NCBI GenBank assembly: GCA_018110825.1
Contig: JAGBCL010000015.1
Location: 1-51,257, forward strand
Length of the DNA stretch: 51,257 bases
From: Oscillospiraceae bacterium
GTDB taxonomy: Bacteria > Bacillota > Clostridia > Oscillospirales > Ruminococcaceae
Reading direction: 5' to 3'
Below, one piece after another: positions 9,776-20,932 of the stretch. Within the stretch, counting starts at the first letter, position 1, and each line of letters starts with the position of its first letter. Under the pieces are notes generated by a model. The model worked only from the letters and a program-made list of their open reading frames with translations, did not search any database and was not told where the DNA came from. Both the position numbers and the translations under genes were made by a program.

Positions 9776-9804
9776 ATTATAAACCTTTGTGAACAGATTG
9801 TCAA
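9776..9804 (-). promoter_or_regulatory. Sigma-A promoter of serC-serA
   Basis: On the - strand TTGACA (9804-9799) and TATAAT (9781-9776) are 17 bases apart, about 60 bases before the serC start. Both hexamers are perfect matches. I see no riboswitch or T-box in the leader. Confidence 0.88.
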
Positions 9805-9966
9805 GGCACTAAAGCGGTGAACTGCACCGAAAATAAAAAATAATCTGTACAATTATTTTTGAACATAAATGTGCAGATTTAACAAATTATTTCATAATAC
9901 CTCAGAATTGCCCATTTTACGCTGTTTTTTCTATACCCTGTATACCCCTTTTTTGACTCCAGATGC

Positions 9967-9995
9967 TTGCAATGAAATGAAATTTATGCTATAAT
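9967..9995 (+). promoter_or_regulatory. dnaA promoter with extended -10
   Basis: TTGCAA (9967-9972) and TATAAT (9990-9995) are separated by 17 bases, with TG one base before the -10 (extended -10). The dnaA start is 90 bases further on. No convincing DnaA box is seen around it. Apart from this promoter and that of serC, I see nothing else in the 368-base gap 9717-10084. Confidence 0.85.
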
Positions 9996-10084
9996 ATAAT
10001 AGTATATTGGAGTAATATTTTATTAAGAACAAAAGGAAGTAAAGGCTTACAAAAATTGCCTTTATCGGAAGGAGAATTTTAACT

Positions 10085-11437
10085 ATGAAATCCTTTGATG
10101 AGGTTTTTCAGAATGTGCAGGAATACTGCCTCGATAAGATAAAAAAAGGAGAACTTTCAGATACAGCTTACCGCCTCTGGATTAACACACTCCAGCCTGT
10201 AAAGCTTGACGAAAATGTTGCCTGCTTTACGGTACCATCTGAATTTCAGGCAAACATTATCAAAAAGAATTATACTTCAATCATAAAAGCCGCCCTCGAA
10301 AGCGTTCTCGGTTTTGAAGTAGATATAGATATTACCGCTGCGGAGGAAATCCTCGACGATGATGAGGATACCGACCCTAATCAGCTGAAAAAGGAACTTG
10401 AAGAGTCCTTTACCAACGCTGAGTACGACTATACCTTCGACACATTCATCGTGGGACGTTCAAATGAATTCGCTTATGCCGCTTGTACTTCAGTTGCAAA
10501 AGAACCCGGCAGCACATATAACCCGCTGTTTATCCACGGTCCGTCAGGTCTCGGAAAAACTCACCTTATGACCGCTATCAGCAACGAAATCAAACGCCGC
10601 AACCCTAAGACAAACATCATTTACGTTACGGGCGAAACCTTTGCAAATGAGCTTATCAACGCTATCCAGCAGAAAAAGGATACAAGCCAGTTCCACCAGA
10701 AATACAGAAGCGCTGACGTGCTGCTTATCGACGACGTGCAGTTCATCGCAGGCAAGGAGTCCACACAGGAAGAATTCTTCCATACATTCAATGAGCTTCA
10801 TAAGGTCGGCAAACAGATTGTTCTCACATCTGACCGTCCGCCGAAGGATATCAAAACCCTTGAGGAAAGAATCCGTACCCGTTTTGAATGGGGACTTATC
10901 GCAGATATTTCAATTCCTGACTTCGAAACAAGAGTTGCAATTATCCGCCGCAAGGCTGAACTTCTGAACCTTATCATTCCCGACGATGTTTCCGAATACA
11001 TAGCAAACAAGCTTAAAACAAATATCCGTCAGCTTGAAGGCTGTGTAAAGAAACTTAAAGCCAGCAAGCACCTTGTTGGTACACCGCCTTCCATGGCACA
11101 GGCACAGAACGCAATCAGAGAAATTCTTTCCGATGAACAGCCTGCACCAATCACAATCGAGCGTATCCTCAACGAGGTCGGCAACGTGTACGGCGTAAGT
11201 GCAGAAGATATCATTTCCAAAAAGAGAAGTGCACAGATTTCCATTGCACGAAAGGTAAGCTGTTACGTGCTTAAAGAAGTTACGGACATGTCATACAAAT
11301 CAATCGGTATGGAACTCGGAGCAAGAGACCACAGTACAATCATCTACTACTGCGGAGATATCGAAAAGCTCATAAAGAAAGATAACCACGCCAAGGAAAT
11401 GATTGAGGACATCATTAATAATATTAGGAACGCGTAA
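10085..11437 (+). CDS. dnaA: Chromosomal replication initiator DnaA
   Basis: DnaA binds oriC boxes and melts the origin in its ATP form. It has 450 residues. Domain I covers about 1-80 and is followed by a short acidic linker (EEILDDDEDTD). The AAA+ domain has the Walker A motif GPSGLGKT at 152-159 and Walker B LLIDDVQF. Domain IV carries the DNA-binding signature GARDHSTI near 417. GGAAGGAG precedes the ATG. dnaN follows after a large non-coding origin region. Confidence 0.98.
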   Translation: MKSFDEVFQNVQEYCLDKIKKGELSDTAYRLWINTLQPVKLDENVACFTVPSEFQANIIKKNYTSIIKAALESVLGFEVDIDITAAEEILDDDEDTDPNQLKKELEESFTNAEYDYTFDTFIVGRSNEFAYAACTSVAKEPGSTYNPLFIHGPSGLGKTHLMTAISNEIKRRNPKTNIIYVTGETFANELINAIQQKKDTSQFHQKYRSADVLLIDDVQFIAGKESTQEEFFHTFNELHKVGKQIVLTSDRPPKDIKTLEERIRTRFEWGLIADISIPDFETRVAIIRRKAELLNLIIPDDVSEYIANKLKTNIRQLEGCVKKLKASKHLVGTPPSMAQAQNAIREILSDEQPAPITIERILNEVGNVYGVSAEDIISKKRSAQISIARKVSCYVLKEVTDMSYKSIGMELGARDHSTIIYYCGDIEKLIKKDNHAKEMIEDIINNIRNA

Positions 11438-11498
11438 TTAAATCAAAATCAGAGATTTTGTTTCAGTGTTAGCGAAGCGACCTAAAAAGTTTCGTCCA

Positions 11499-11662
11499 CC
11501 TTTTCAAAGGTGGTGGGGGTCTTGGGGGCAAAGCCCTTTGGTCGCCAAAACCATTCTTCGAATGGTCTACGCAAGCGGCGAAAAACCCTATCGTTCAAAA
11601 CGGAGAAAGAGGTGAGGAATGCGACAGCATTCCGAGGAGAAGCGAACAAGACCGCTTCTCCT
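11499..11662. repeat. Family 3 compound palindromic repeat beside oriC
   Basis: Hairpins in order: CCACCTTTT/AAAGGTGG, GGGCAAAGCCC, ACCATTC-ttc-GAATGGT, GGAATGC-gaca-GCATTCC and AGGAGAAGCG-aacaagac-CGCTTCTCCT. The last two share their loops with the 1555-2016 element read on the other strand (stems GAAATGC and AGGAGGGGCG there), with base changes compensated on both arms. It lies immediately after dnaA, at the left edge of the origin region. Confidence 0.75.
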
Positions 11663-11732
11663 ACTATCAAATTTCAATAATCTTTCCTCCAAAACGTGCC
11701 AGTGACACGTTTTGGACGCAATAACCTTGTTT

Positions 11733-12200
11733 TTCTCCACATATGTTGAAAACAAAAAAAACCCCCCCGAAAAAACTCATAAAAAACTGTAAAGTAAAAA
11801 TTACAATCAGTTGTAAAATAAAGTTTTCAACAGGGTGTGGAAAACAATGTTGAAAATTAAATTTCACGGTTTTATGCCGTGTAACTCCGTTACATTACAT
11901 TTTGTATAAACCACTTTTCAACATTTTGTGATGTTCCAATAAAAGGAACGGGTTTTCCACTGACTTTTCAAGATTTTTTCCACTTTCCACTAACAGCTTC
12001 CACCATTATTCAACAGGGAAAAAACTGTTTTAACTTTTCAACAAATAATCAACATCAGTCAGGTGAAAAAACAAAGCTTGTCCAGAAAACGGTTTGAGTT
12101 CCCTTTCAACACTTTGGACACCCCCTACTGCTGCTACTGTTTAATTATTATCATATTATATTGATTTTACTTTTTTGCAAAGCAAATAAATTTGCATCGC
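11733..12200 (+). other. oriC: Probable oriC between dnaA and dnaN
   Basis: This gap holds many DnaA-box-like nonamers differing from TTATCCACA by one to three bases: TTCTCCACA (11733), TTTTCAACA (11824, 11915, 12035), TGTGGAAAA (11836, inverted) and TTTTCCACT (11953, 11976). Next come CCCCC (12121-12125) and CTACTGCTGCTACTG (12125-12139), whose complementary strand reads 3'-GAT-GAC-GAC-GAT-GAC-5', the DnaA-trio pattern of Bacillus-type origins. A strongly AT-rich stretch (12140-12200), the likely unwinding element, follows. Position between dnaA and dnaN agrees. The assignment is inference from motif and context. Confidence 0.75.
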
Positions 12201-12318
12201 AAAAAATTTCTCTGTCAAAGAAAAATTATCTGTCATACAGAGTTTGAAAAACAAAGAGCACGTCATTTCCGCCCTTATTGCTCAAACTCCGAAACTAAAA
12301 ATAGGAGGAACGTGACAT

Positions 12319-13428
12319 ATGAAATTTACATGTAAACAAGCCGAAATCAATGAAGCCCTTGCAAATGTATCAAGAGCCGTGCCTCAGAAGTCACCGCTGA
12401 CTGCTCTCGAAGGCGTAAAGCTCTACCTGAACAGAAATACCCTCGAACTGACAGGTTATGACCTTGAACTGGGTATCCAGACAAAAATCAATGCAGTTTC
12501 CGATGATATCGGCGAGTGTATCCTCAACAGCAAGCTTTTCGGAGAAATTATCCGTAAGATGCCTTCCGAAACAATCGAAATCGAAATTGATGACAGCCTT
12601 ACAACCACAATCAGAGGCTTCAATACAGAATATAAAATCCTCGCTATGCCTGCTGACGAATATCCGTCAATTCCTGACTACGACACAGGCGATAACTTCA
12701 CTATCCCTCAGCCTATGCTGAAAAATATGATTAATCAGACAATCTTCGCAGTTGCAGTTGTTGACAACAAGCCTATCCTTATGGGTGAGCTTTTCGATAT
12801 CCTCGATTACAACTTCAACCTCGTTGCAATCGACGGCTACCGCCTTGCAGTAAGAAGCGAAAGAATCGAGTCTGACAACCATTACCATTTCGTAGTAAAG
12901 GCAAAGGCACTTTCTGAAGTTTCAAAGCTTCTCAAGGACGACGAAAAGGAAACTGTTACCATGCACGTTTCAAAGAAGCATATCACCTTTGAAATCGGCA
13001 AGTATATGCTTTTCTCGCGTCTGCTTGAGGGTGACTTCCATAACTATAAGGGCTCTATCCCTGCAAATCACAATACCGAAATTGTTATCAATACAAGAGA
13101 ATTCATCTCCACACTTGAAAGATGTATGCTTCTTATCAACGAAAAGGCAAAAGCACCTGTAAGATGCGTGTTCAAGGACGGCAAAGTAAAGCTTTCCTGC
13201 TCAACTGCCTTGGGTAAGTTTGTCGACGAAATGGAAGCAGATACAGCAGGTCCGTCAGTAGAAATAGGATTCAATTGCCGTTATCTCCTTGACGCACTGA
13301 AGGCTACCGAGTCCGATAAGGTAAGACTCCAGCTCAATGGCGGACTTTCCCCGATGAAGATAGTACCGATGGACGGAAACGCATATACATTCCTGGTGCT
13401 TCCGACAAGACTGAAAAACGAAAGCTAA
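12319..13428 (+). CDS. dnaN: DNA polymerase III beta sliding clamp
   Basis: DnaN is the processivity clamp, a homodimer of three repeated domains per chain, loaded around DNA and bound by the polymerase and many partners. The 369 residues are the usual length, and the fold repeats begin [14 protein letters not shown]. The clamp normally ends shortly after a motif like LVLPTR; here four extra residues (KNES) follow, encoded by the left arm of a family 2 hairpin that also carries the stop codon. AGGAGGAACG precedes the ATG. Confidence 0.97.
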   Translation: MKFTCKQAEINEALANVSRAVPQKSPLTALEGVKLYLNRNTLELTGYDLELGIQTKINAVSDDIGECILNSKLFGEIIRKMPSETIEIEIDDSLTTTIRGFNTEYKILAMPADEYPSIPDYDTGDNFTIPQPMLKNMINQTIFAVAVVDNKPILMGELFDILDYNFNLVAIDGYRLAVRSERIESDNHYHFVVKAKALSEVSKLLKDDEKETVTMHVSKKHITFEIGKYMLFSRLLEGDFHNYKGSIPANHNTEIVINTREFISTLERCMLLINEKAKAPVRCVFKDGKVKLSCSTALGKFVDEMEADTAGPSVEIGFNCRYLLDALKATESDKVRLQLNGGLSPMKIVPMDGNAYTFLVLPTRLKNES

Positions 13429-13475
13429 AGCTTTCGTTTACGGGTTTTGCTTCGCAAAACACCGTAGTTAGCATT
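13417..13475. repeat. Family 2 two-hairpin repeat overlapping the dnaN end
   Basis: Hairpin one is AACGAAAGCT-aa-AGCTTTCGTT (13417-13438) and contains the dnaN stop in its loop. The linker TTTACGG, hairpin two GTTTTGC-ttc-GCAAAAC and the tail ACCGTAGTTAGCA follow. ACGG and CCGT can pair around hairpin two. Copies of the same layout occur at 27361-27420 and 30215-30279. Confidence 0.7.
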
Positions 13476-13499
13476 AAACTAAAAAATAAAGGATTTATT

Positions 13500-13709
13500 A
13501 TGGATAACAAAGTTAAAATTACAACCGAATTTATCAAGCTTGACCAGCTTCTGAAATTTGCAGGTGCTGTTGCTATCGGCTCCGAGGCAAAGGAGCTTAT
13601 CCTCGACGGCAAAGTCAAAGTCAATGGCGAAGTCTGCACCATGCGTGGAAAGAAAATCCGCGGCGGTGATACTGTTACTGTCAACGGTCAGGATATTTCT
13701 GTAGAATAA
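13500..13709 (+). CDS. yaaA: S4-domain RNA-binding protein YaaA
   Basis: This 69-residue S4-like protein is almost always found between dnaN and recF in Firmicutes. The S4 fold is visible in [27 protein letters not shown]-type residues around 10-37, followed by KVKVNGE and the strand [14 protein letters not shown]. Its exact role is unclear; members bind RNA and have been linked to ribosome assembly. AAAGGA lies before the ATG, and recF begins 24 bases after the stop. Confidence 0.9.
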   Translation: MDNKVKITTEFIKLDQLLKFAGAVAIGSEAKELILDGKVKVNGEVCTMRGKKIRGGDTVTVNGQDISVE

Positions 13710-13733
13710 TTACAAATAGTAAAGGAGTTTCCC

Positions 13734-14852
13734 GTGGTCATTAACCGCATAAATGTCGATGGTTACAAAAATCTGGAAGACGTTTCCCTCGACCTCGACC
13801 CGAAAATGAATATTATTTGCGGCGAAAATGCCCAGGGCAAAACCAATCTCATCGAAGCAATCTGGCTTTGCAGCGGCTGCCGTTCGTTCCGTGGCACCCG
13901 TGACAAGGACTTCATCGGCTTCACAAAAGACTCGGCACAGGTCGGAATGACCTTTACCGACTCGTTCCGTCAGCAGGAAATACGTTTTGCCGTGAAAAAA
14001 GGAGCAATCAAAGACAAGCTTGTCACCCTTAACGGCGTAAAACTTCCGCTTCTGTCAAAGCTGTTCGGCAGCTTCCGTTGTGTGGTGTTTACCCCTGAGG
14101 ACCTGAACCTGACAAAGGGTTCTCCCGACAACCGCCGAAGTTTTATCGACATGTCCATTGCTCAGATTAAAAATTCCTATATCAGTGCACTTAACAAGTA
14201 CAATAACATTCTTTTCCAGCGAAATGCCTTGCTGAAAACCCTTTCTATGGGGTACGGCGATGAAAGTTCCCTGGAAATATGGGACAGCCAGCTGGCAAAA
14301 ACAGGTGCGTATATATCGGTTTTACGTTATACATTTTGTATTACTCTAAATAAATATACCAATGAGTTGTATAATAAAATTACAAATGGTAAAGAAAAAT
14401 TAGAATTATACTATCAGTCAACAGTATTTGACAACCTGCAAGGCCGTACCGATTACGAGGGGGAACTTGTAGAAGAGTACCTCGCAAAGCTTCAGAGTAC
14501 CGTCGCAAACGATATCCGTGCAGGGTATACAACCGTCGGCGTGCACCGTGATGACGTGGGTGCATACATCAACGGGCTTTCCGTCCGTGATTTCGGCTCG
14601 CAGGGTCAGGCAAGGTCGGTTGCACTGTCAATGAAGCTTGCCCACGCAAAAATTTTAAAAGCAGAACAAGGGGAGTACCCCGTGATGCTGCTTGACGACG
14701 TGCTGTCGGAACTTGACCCACACAGACAGCAGTTCATACTGAACAATATCGACGATATGCAGGTAATCATAACCTGCTGCGACAGCAAGCCCATAACCGA
14801 AATGAAGCAGGGCAAGGTCATTACAATGAAAAACGGAAAAGCAGGTGATTGA
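13734..14852 (+). CDS. recF: DNA replication and repair protein RecF
   Basis: RecF is an SMC-like ABC ATPase that helps load RecA at gaps and stalled forks. It has 372 residues. The Walker A motif GENAQGKT is at 30-37, the signature helix GSQGQARSVALSMKLAHA lies in the last third, and Walker B is MLLDDVLSELD. The start is GTG with AAAGGAG 6 bases upstream. The stop is immediately followed by the remB start, so the two are translationally coupled. Confidence 0.96.
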   Translation: MVINRINVDGYKNLEDVSLDLDPKMNIICGENAQGKTNLIEAIWLCSGCRSFRGTRDKDFIGFTKDSAQVGMTFTDSFRQQEIRFAVKKGAIKDKLVTLNGVKLPLLSKLFGSFRCVVFTPEDLNLTKGSPDNRRSFIDMSIAQIKNSYISALNKYNNILFQRNALLKTLSMGYGDESSLEIWDSQLAKTGAYISVLRYTFCITLNKYTNELYNKITNGKEKLELYYQSTVFDNLQGRTDYEGELVEEYLAKLQSTVANDIRAGYTTVGVHRDDVGAYINGLSVRDFGSQGQARSVALSMKLAHAKILKAEQGEYPVMLLDDVLSELDPHRQQFILNNIDDMQVIITCCDSKPITEMKQGKVITMKNGKAGD

Positions 14853-15088
14853 GTGTATATCCATCTTGGCGAGGAAACAACCGTAAGAGGAAGCGAAGTT
14901 ATCGGAATATTCGATATCGAAAATACCTCAATCAGTAAGCATACAAAGGAATTTCTTGCATCAGCAGAAAAAAATCATGCAGTTGAGTACGTCAATTTCG
15001 AAATGCCGAAAAGCTTTGTGGTGTGCGAAAGCGGCGGCGAGGACAAGGTTTATATCTCTCCCATTTCAGCAGCAACATTAAGAAAAAG

Positions 15089-15116
<28 letters not shown>
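14853..15116 (+). CDS. remB: Extracellular matrix regulator RemB (DUF370)
   Basis: This 87-residue protein begins MYIHLGEETTVRGSEVIGIFD, the clear RemB/DUF370 pattern. In Bacillus, RemB sits at the same place and helps activate matrix genes. It starts with GTG directly after the recF TGA. The natural domain ends near ISPISAATLRKR, after which about seven residues (IRNVKSEK region) are encoded by a family 1 repeat. The gene therefore appears to have acquired a repeat-derived tail and stop. The function here is inferred from family and position. Confidence 0.88.
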
Positions 15117-17143
<2,027 letters not shown>

Positions 17144-17147
17144 TTAG

Positions 17148-17206
17148 AAATTTGAAAAGTGGAATGAGGAATTAAAGAGAAAATTTCTCATTCCAAATTC
17201 CACTTT
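17148..17206. repeat. Family 1 inverted repeat after gyrB
   Basis: The arms AAATTTGAAAAGTGGAATGA and TCATTCCAAATTCCACTTT are imperfect inverted copies around a short AT loop. The repeat fills the gap between gyrB and the next gene. Confidence 0.65.
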
Positions 17207-17224
17207 AATAAAAAGGAGTAAAAA

Positions 17225-17914
17225 ATGGGAATGCTCAAAGAAATGTTCGGCGAGGGCGACGAAAACTTTTCCGCACCCGAGGGCGAATTTCTCGCGAAAG
17301 GAAAGTACGAAAGCAACGCTGACCAGATTTTGAAAGGGTATAAGGTTTTTCAGAAAAAATATGTCGTAAAATCACTTATACCAAGACTTCTTCTCGCAGG
17401 TCTTGCAATTGCCTCATCAATAATGATGATAATGTCAGACCCAGGCGGAAGAATACCGATACTTTGCCTGATGATTGCGCTTTGCGTAACAATATATTTC
17501 ATCAGCCAGCCGATTACAAACAGCAAGAACCTCCGCAAAGGTCTTGATTCCATAAGCGGCACGGAGTACGAAGCTGAATTCTACACCGACAAGGTGAAAA
17601 TCTCAACTGTGAACTTCCGGAGCGATATTGTTGAGGTTGAAAAGGCTGAGGAAACAGTTGAAACAACCGAACCAAATGTGCAGACCGAAGCTGACATCGC
17701 TATCTACGGCGAAAAGGAAGCGGAGGAAATTCCTGCGACAATTATCCATCTTGACCAGCCAATAGTTGACTTACTGGATAAAGATGATATGTTTATACTT
17801 GTAGTAAATAAATCCTACGTGTTTATTATTCCGAAATCCGCTTTCACAGAGGACGAAGTACAGAAAATCCGTGAAAAGTTGTCGGTAATAATGGGAATAA
17901 GATACAAAATTTGA
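17225..17914 (+). CDS. YcxB-like membrane protein
   Basis: The 229-residue protein has two membrane segments, about 56-73 and 78-95, separated by a short loop with a Pro-Gly. The C-terminal stretch MFILVVNKSYVFIIPKSAFTEDEVQKIREKL matches the YcxB-like (PF14317) pattern, a soluble domain that follows two helices. An acidic Glu/Thr-rich linker (about 138-175) splits the domain and is unusual. GGAG precedes the ATG. It lies between gyrB and gyrA, which are otherwise usually adjacent, and nothing suggests a gyrase-related function. Confidence 0.65.
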   Translation: MGMLKEMFGEGDENFSAPEGEFLAKGKYESNADQILKGYKVFQKKYVVKSLIPRLLLAGLAIASSIMMIMSDPGGRIPILCLMIALCVTIYFISQPITNSKNLRKGLDSISGTEYEAEFYTDKVKISTVNFRSDIVEVEKAEETVETTEPNVQTEADIAIYGEKEAEEIPATIIHLDQPIVDLLDKDDMFILVVNKSYVFIIPKSAFTEDEVQKIREKLSVIMGIRYKI

Positions 17915-17961
17915 AAAGTGAAAAGTGGAAAGTGAAATTGTGTTTGAGGTTTTAATATAAT

Positions 17962-18033
17962 TGTTCCACATAGAACAAAAACAAACCGTAAACGGTTTGT
18001 CTCCAAGTTTTATCCTTGCGGATAAAACTTTTA
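17962..18033. repeat. Family 2 repeat with imperfect parS-like site
   Basis: TGTTCCACATAGAACA (17962-17977) resembles the parS palindrome with one arm mismatch. It is followed by hairpin CAAACCG-taaa-CGGTTTG, linker TCTCCAAG and hairpin GTTTTATCC-ttgc-GGATAAAAC. The same order recurs at 34320-34396 with a different first stem. Family 1 arms flank it at about 17911-17936 and 18040-18077. Confidence 0.65.
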
Positions 18034-18098
18034 ATGGTTTTCTAATTCCTCATTCCTGATTCCAAATTCCTCATTCAAATAAAGGGGAGTTGTTAAGT

Positions 18099-20660
18099 TT
18101 GTATAACGACGAAAACACAAAAATAATCAACGTCGATATCGAAAATGAAATGAAGAAATCCTTCCTTGAATATTCGATGTCGGTAATCGTTGCAAGAGCC
18201 TTGCCTGACGTCCGTGACGGTCTGAAGCCTGTTCACAGACGTATCATCTACACCATGAATGACGCAGGCAACACCGCTGATAAAGCTTACCGAAAGTGTG
18301 CGTACACTGTCGGTGAAGTGCTCGGTAAGTACCACCCGCACGGTGACGCATCTGTTTACGACGCTATGGTACGTCTTGCGCAGAATTTCTCGCTCCGTTA
18401 CCCCCTCGTAGACGGCCACGGTAACTTCGGTTCCATGGACGGCGACCCGCCTGCTGCTTACCGTTACACAGAAGCAAGAATGGCGAAAATCTCCGCCGAA
18501 ATGCTTGCTGACATAAACAAGGACACTATTCCTTATACCTCCAACTATGACGATACTCTGAAAGAACCTGAGGTTCTCCCGTCCCGTTTCCCGAATATTC
18601 TCGTAAACGGCTCTGTCGGCATCGCTGTTGGTATGGCTACAAATATTCCTCCACACAACCTCAACGAGGTTATAAATGCAATCAACGCAATGATTGCCAA
18701 CGAGGATATCTCCAACGAAGAAATTATGGAGCACGTCAAGGGCCCTGACTTCCCGACAGGCGGTATCATCATGGGCCGTGCAGGTATCCGTGCCGCTTAT
18801 GCAACAGGTAAGGGCAAGCTGACTCTCCGTGCAAGAACTTCAATTGAGGAAATCAAGGGAAGAACCTGCATTATCGTTACCGAAATTCCTTATATGGTCA
18901 ACAAGGCACGTCTCGTTGAGAGCATTGCCCAGCTTGCAAAGGAAAAGCGTGTTGACGGTATCCACTTTATCCGTGACGAGTCCGACAAGGAGCACGCTGT
19001 ACGAATTGTTATCGAGCTTAAAAAGGACGCTGTTCCGCAGATTGTCCTCAACAAGCTTTTCAGCTACACACAGTTGCAGGATACAGTCGGCGTAAACCTC
19101 CTCGCACTTGTAAGAGGCGAGCCTAAGGTGCTTTCGCTCCGTCAGATTATCCGTGAATATATCGACTTCCAGGTTGACGTTATCCGCCGCCGTACTGAGT
19201 ACGATTTGAAAAAGGCGAGAGAGCGTGCACATATTTTGGAAGGCTTGATGGTTGCCGTTGACAATATCGACGAGGTAGTAAAAATCTGCCGCAGCAGCCG
19301 TGATGCCGCTGAAATCAAGGCAAGACTTATTGAGCGTTTCGGAATTTCCGAAATTCAGGCAGACGCAATCGCTCAGATGCGACTTGTTCAGCTGTCAGGT
19401 CTGGAAAGAATGAAGCTTGAGGAAGAACTTGCTGCTCTCCACGCTAAGATTGAGGAGTTCGTTGCAATTCTCGCAAGCAAGGAAAAAATGATGGCTATCG
19501 TTTCCGAAGAACTTGAAGTAATCAGAAAGAAGTTCGGTGACGAAAGAAGAACAACTATCGAAACAATTTCCGGCGAGGTTGATATCGAGGATCTTATCCC
19601 TGAGGAAAACTGCGTTGTAACTTACACAAACATCGGCTATATCAAGCGTCAGCCTGTAAGTATGTACAAGACCCAGCACCGCGGCGGTAAGGGCGTTTCG
19701 GGTATGAAACAGCGTGAGGAAGATTTCGTTGAGGAAATGTTCATCAGCTCCACCCACGATAACGTGCTGTTCATCACAAACAAGGGTATCATGTACAAGC
19801 TGAAGTGCTACGAAATCCCTGAGGGCTCCAAGCAGTCAAGAGGTCTTAACATTGTAAATATCCTGCCGCTTACAGAGGGCGAAAAGGTTGCCGCAATGAT
19901 TAAAACCGAGGACTTCGACGAGGGAAAGTTCCTTATAATGGTTACAAAGAACGGTAAAATCAAGCGTACTCCGCTTAGCGCTTATAAGAACGTGAGAAAG
20001 AACGGTCTTATTGCAATCGGTCTCGACGAGGGCGACGAAATTGCAGGTGTACGTCTTACCAATGGTGATGCACAGGTTATCGTTGCAACAAGAATGGGTT
20101 ACGCAATCCGTGTCGAGGAACAGAAAATCCGTGCAATGTCACGTTCCGCTCACGGCGTAAGAATTATGAAGCTTCGTGAAGAGGACTACATCGTTTCTAT
20201 GGCACGTGTACGTGATGGTGCAACAGTTCTCACCGTAACCGATAAGGGTAACGGACGACGTGTTGACCTCGACTCCTACCGTATCCAGAATCGCGGCGGT
20301 AAGGGTATGCTGAACTATAAGGTTTCCGAGGAAAAGGGTTATGTCTGCGGAATCAAGGTTGTTGACGAGGAAGACGACATCATTATGATTTCCAATGACG
20401 GTATCATAATACGAATCCGTGCGGAAGATATCCGTGTTATGGGACGTTACGCAACAGGTGTACGCCTCATGCGAGTTCAGGACGACGTAAAGGTTGTTTC
20501 CTTCACAAGAGCCGAACGTGACGAAGAAGCCGAAACCGAAAAGGTAGAGGAACCGTCCGCAGAGGAACTTGAAGCGGAAATGAAAGCCGCAGCAGAAGCG
20601 GAAGCAACAGAAGTGATTGTCGAGGAAGAAGTTCCTGACGATGACAATGAAGAAGAATAA
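18099..20660 (+). CDS. gyrA: DNA gyrase subunit A
   Basis: This is the breakage-reunion subunit of gyrase. I chose the TTG at 18099 ([11 protein letters not shown], 853 residues) because AAGGGGAG lies 9 bases before it; an in-frame TTG at 18090 would touch the ribosome-binding site. The catalytic tyrosine is Y123 in YRYTEARM. The quinolone region reads [10 protein letters not shown], with Ala84 where E. coli has Ser83. Six-bladed C-terminal repeats follow, including QRGGKGV-type GyrA-box residues (HRGGKGVSG). An acidic tail of about 45 residues ends the protein. It is the last gene of the gyr block. Confidence 0.96.
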   Translation: MYNDENTKIINVDIENEMKKSFLEYSMSVIVARALPDVRDGLKPVHRRIIYTMNDAGNTADKAYRKCAYTVGEVLGKYHPHGDASVYDAMVRLAQNFSLRYPLVDGHGNFGSMDGDPPAAYRYTEARMAKISAEMLADINKDTIPYTSNYDDTLKEPEVLPSRFPNILVNGSVGIAVGMATNIPPHNLNEVINAINAMIANEDISNEEIMEHVKGPDFPTGGIIMGRAGIRAAYATGKGKLTLRARTSIEEIKGRTCIIVTEIPYMVNKARLVESIAQLAKEKRVDGIHFIRDESDKEHAVRIVIELKKDAVPQIVLNKLFSYTQLQDTVGVNLLALVRGEPKVLSLRQIIREYIDFQVDVIRRRTEYDLKKARERAHILEGLMVAVDNIDEVVKICRSSRDAAEIKARLIERFGISEIQADAIAQMRLVQLSGLERMKLEEELAALHAKIEEFVAILASKEKMMAIVSEELEVIRKKFGDERRTTIETISGEVDIEDLIPEENCVVTYTNIGYIKRQPVSMYKTQHRGGKGVSGMKQREEDFVEEMFISSTHDNVLFITNKGIMYKLKCYEIPEGSKQSRGLNIVNILPLTEGEKVAAMIKTEDFDEGKFLIMVTKNGKIKRTPLSAYKNVRKNGLIAIGLDEGDEIAGVRLTNGDAQVIVATRMGYAIRVEEQKIRAMSRSAHGVRIMKLREEDYIVSMARVRDGATVLTVTDKGNGRRVDLDSYRIQNRGGKGMLNYKVSEEKGYVCGIKVVDEEDDIIMISNDGIIIRIRAEDIRVMGRYATGVRLMRVQDDVKVVSFTRAERDEEAETEKVEEPSAEELEAEMKAAAEAEATEVIVEEEVPDDDNEEE

Positions 20661-20732
20661 CTTGTAAACTATTGAGGGAGACCCTTTTGAAAAAGGGTCC
20701 TCCCTCAAACTCCCTCCCTAAAACTTCTAATG

Positions 20733-20773
20733 TAAAATACCCCATAGAGCAAATAGCTCTATGGGGTATTTTA
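20733..20773 (+). terminator. Strong palindrome downstream of gyrA
   Basis: This is an 18-base perfect stem, TAAAATACCCCATAGAGC against its complement, with a 5-base loop. It is very stable but lacks a T run beyond the stem. A second hairpin (about 20674-20706, GAGGGAGACCCTTTT/AAAAGGGTCCTCCCTC) lies between it and gyrA. Together they likely stop gyrA transcription. The rest of the gap to nifJ holds an imperfect hairpin around 20795-20835 (CTGGGGAA/TTCCCCAG). Confidence 0.65.
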
Positions 20774-20860
20774 GACTGAAAGTCTTTGGAAAAGGGTCTG
20801 GGGAATAACCTTTCTTCAGAAAGGTTTTCCCCAGTAGGCTACAGGATATCTTTCTCCAAC

Positions 20861-20893
20861 AAAAAAACGCACCGAACGTCTTCGGTGCGTTTT
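20861..20893 (-). terminator. Terminator of nifJ
   Basis: The perfect 13-base stem AAAACGCACCGAA/TTCGGTGCGTTTT has a 4-base loop. On the - strand it is followed by further T residues. Confidence 0.88.
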
Positions 20894-20932
20894 CTTTATA
20901 TTACTTGTAACAGATTACTGAGTAATCAAAAA

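Noticed and set aside
9717-9966. Possible riboswitch or T-box ahead of serC
   Set aside because: The leader after the promoter is only about 50 bases long, with no specifier-like stem or T-box sequence.
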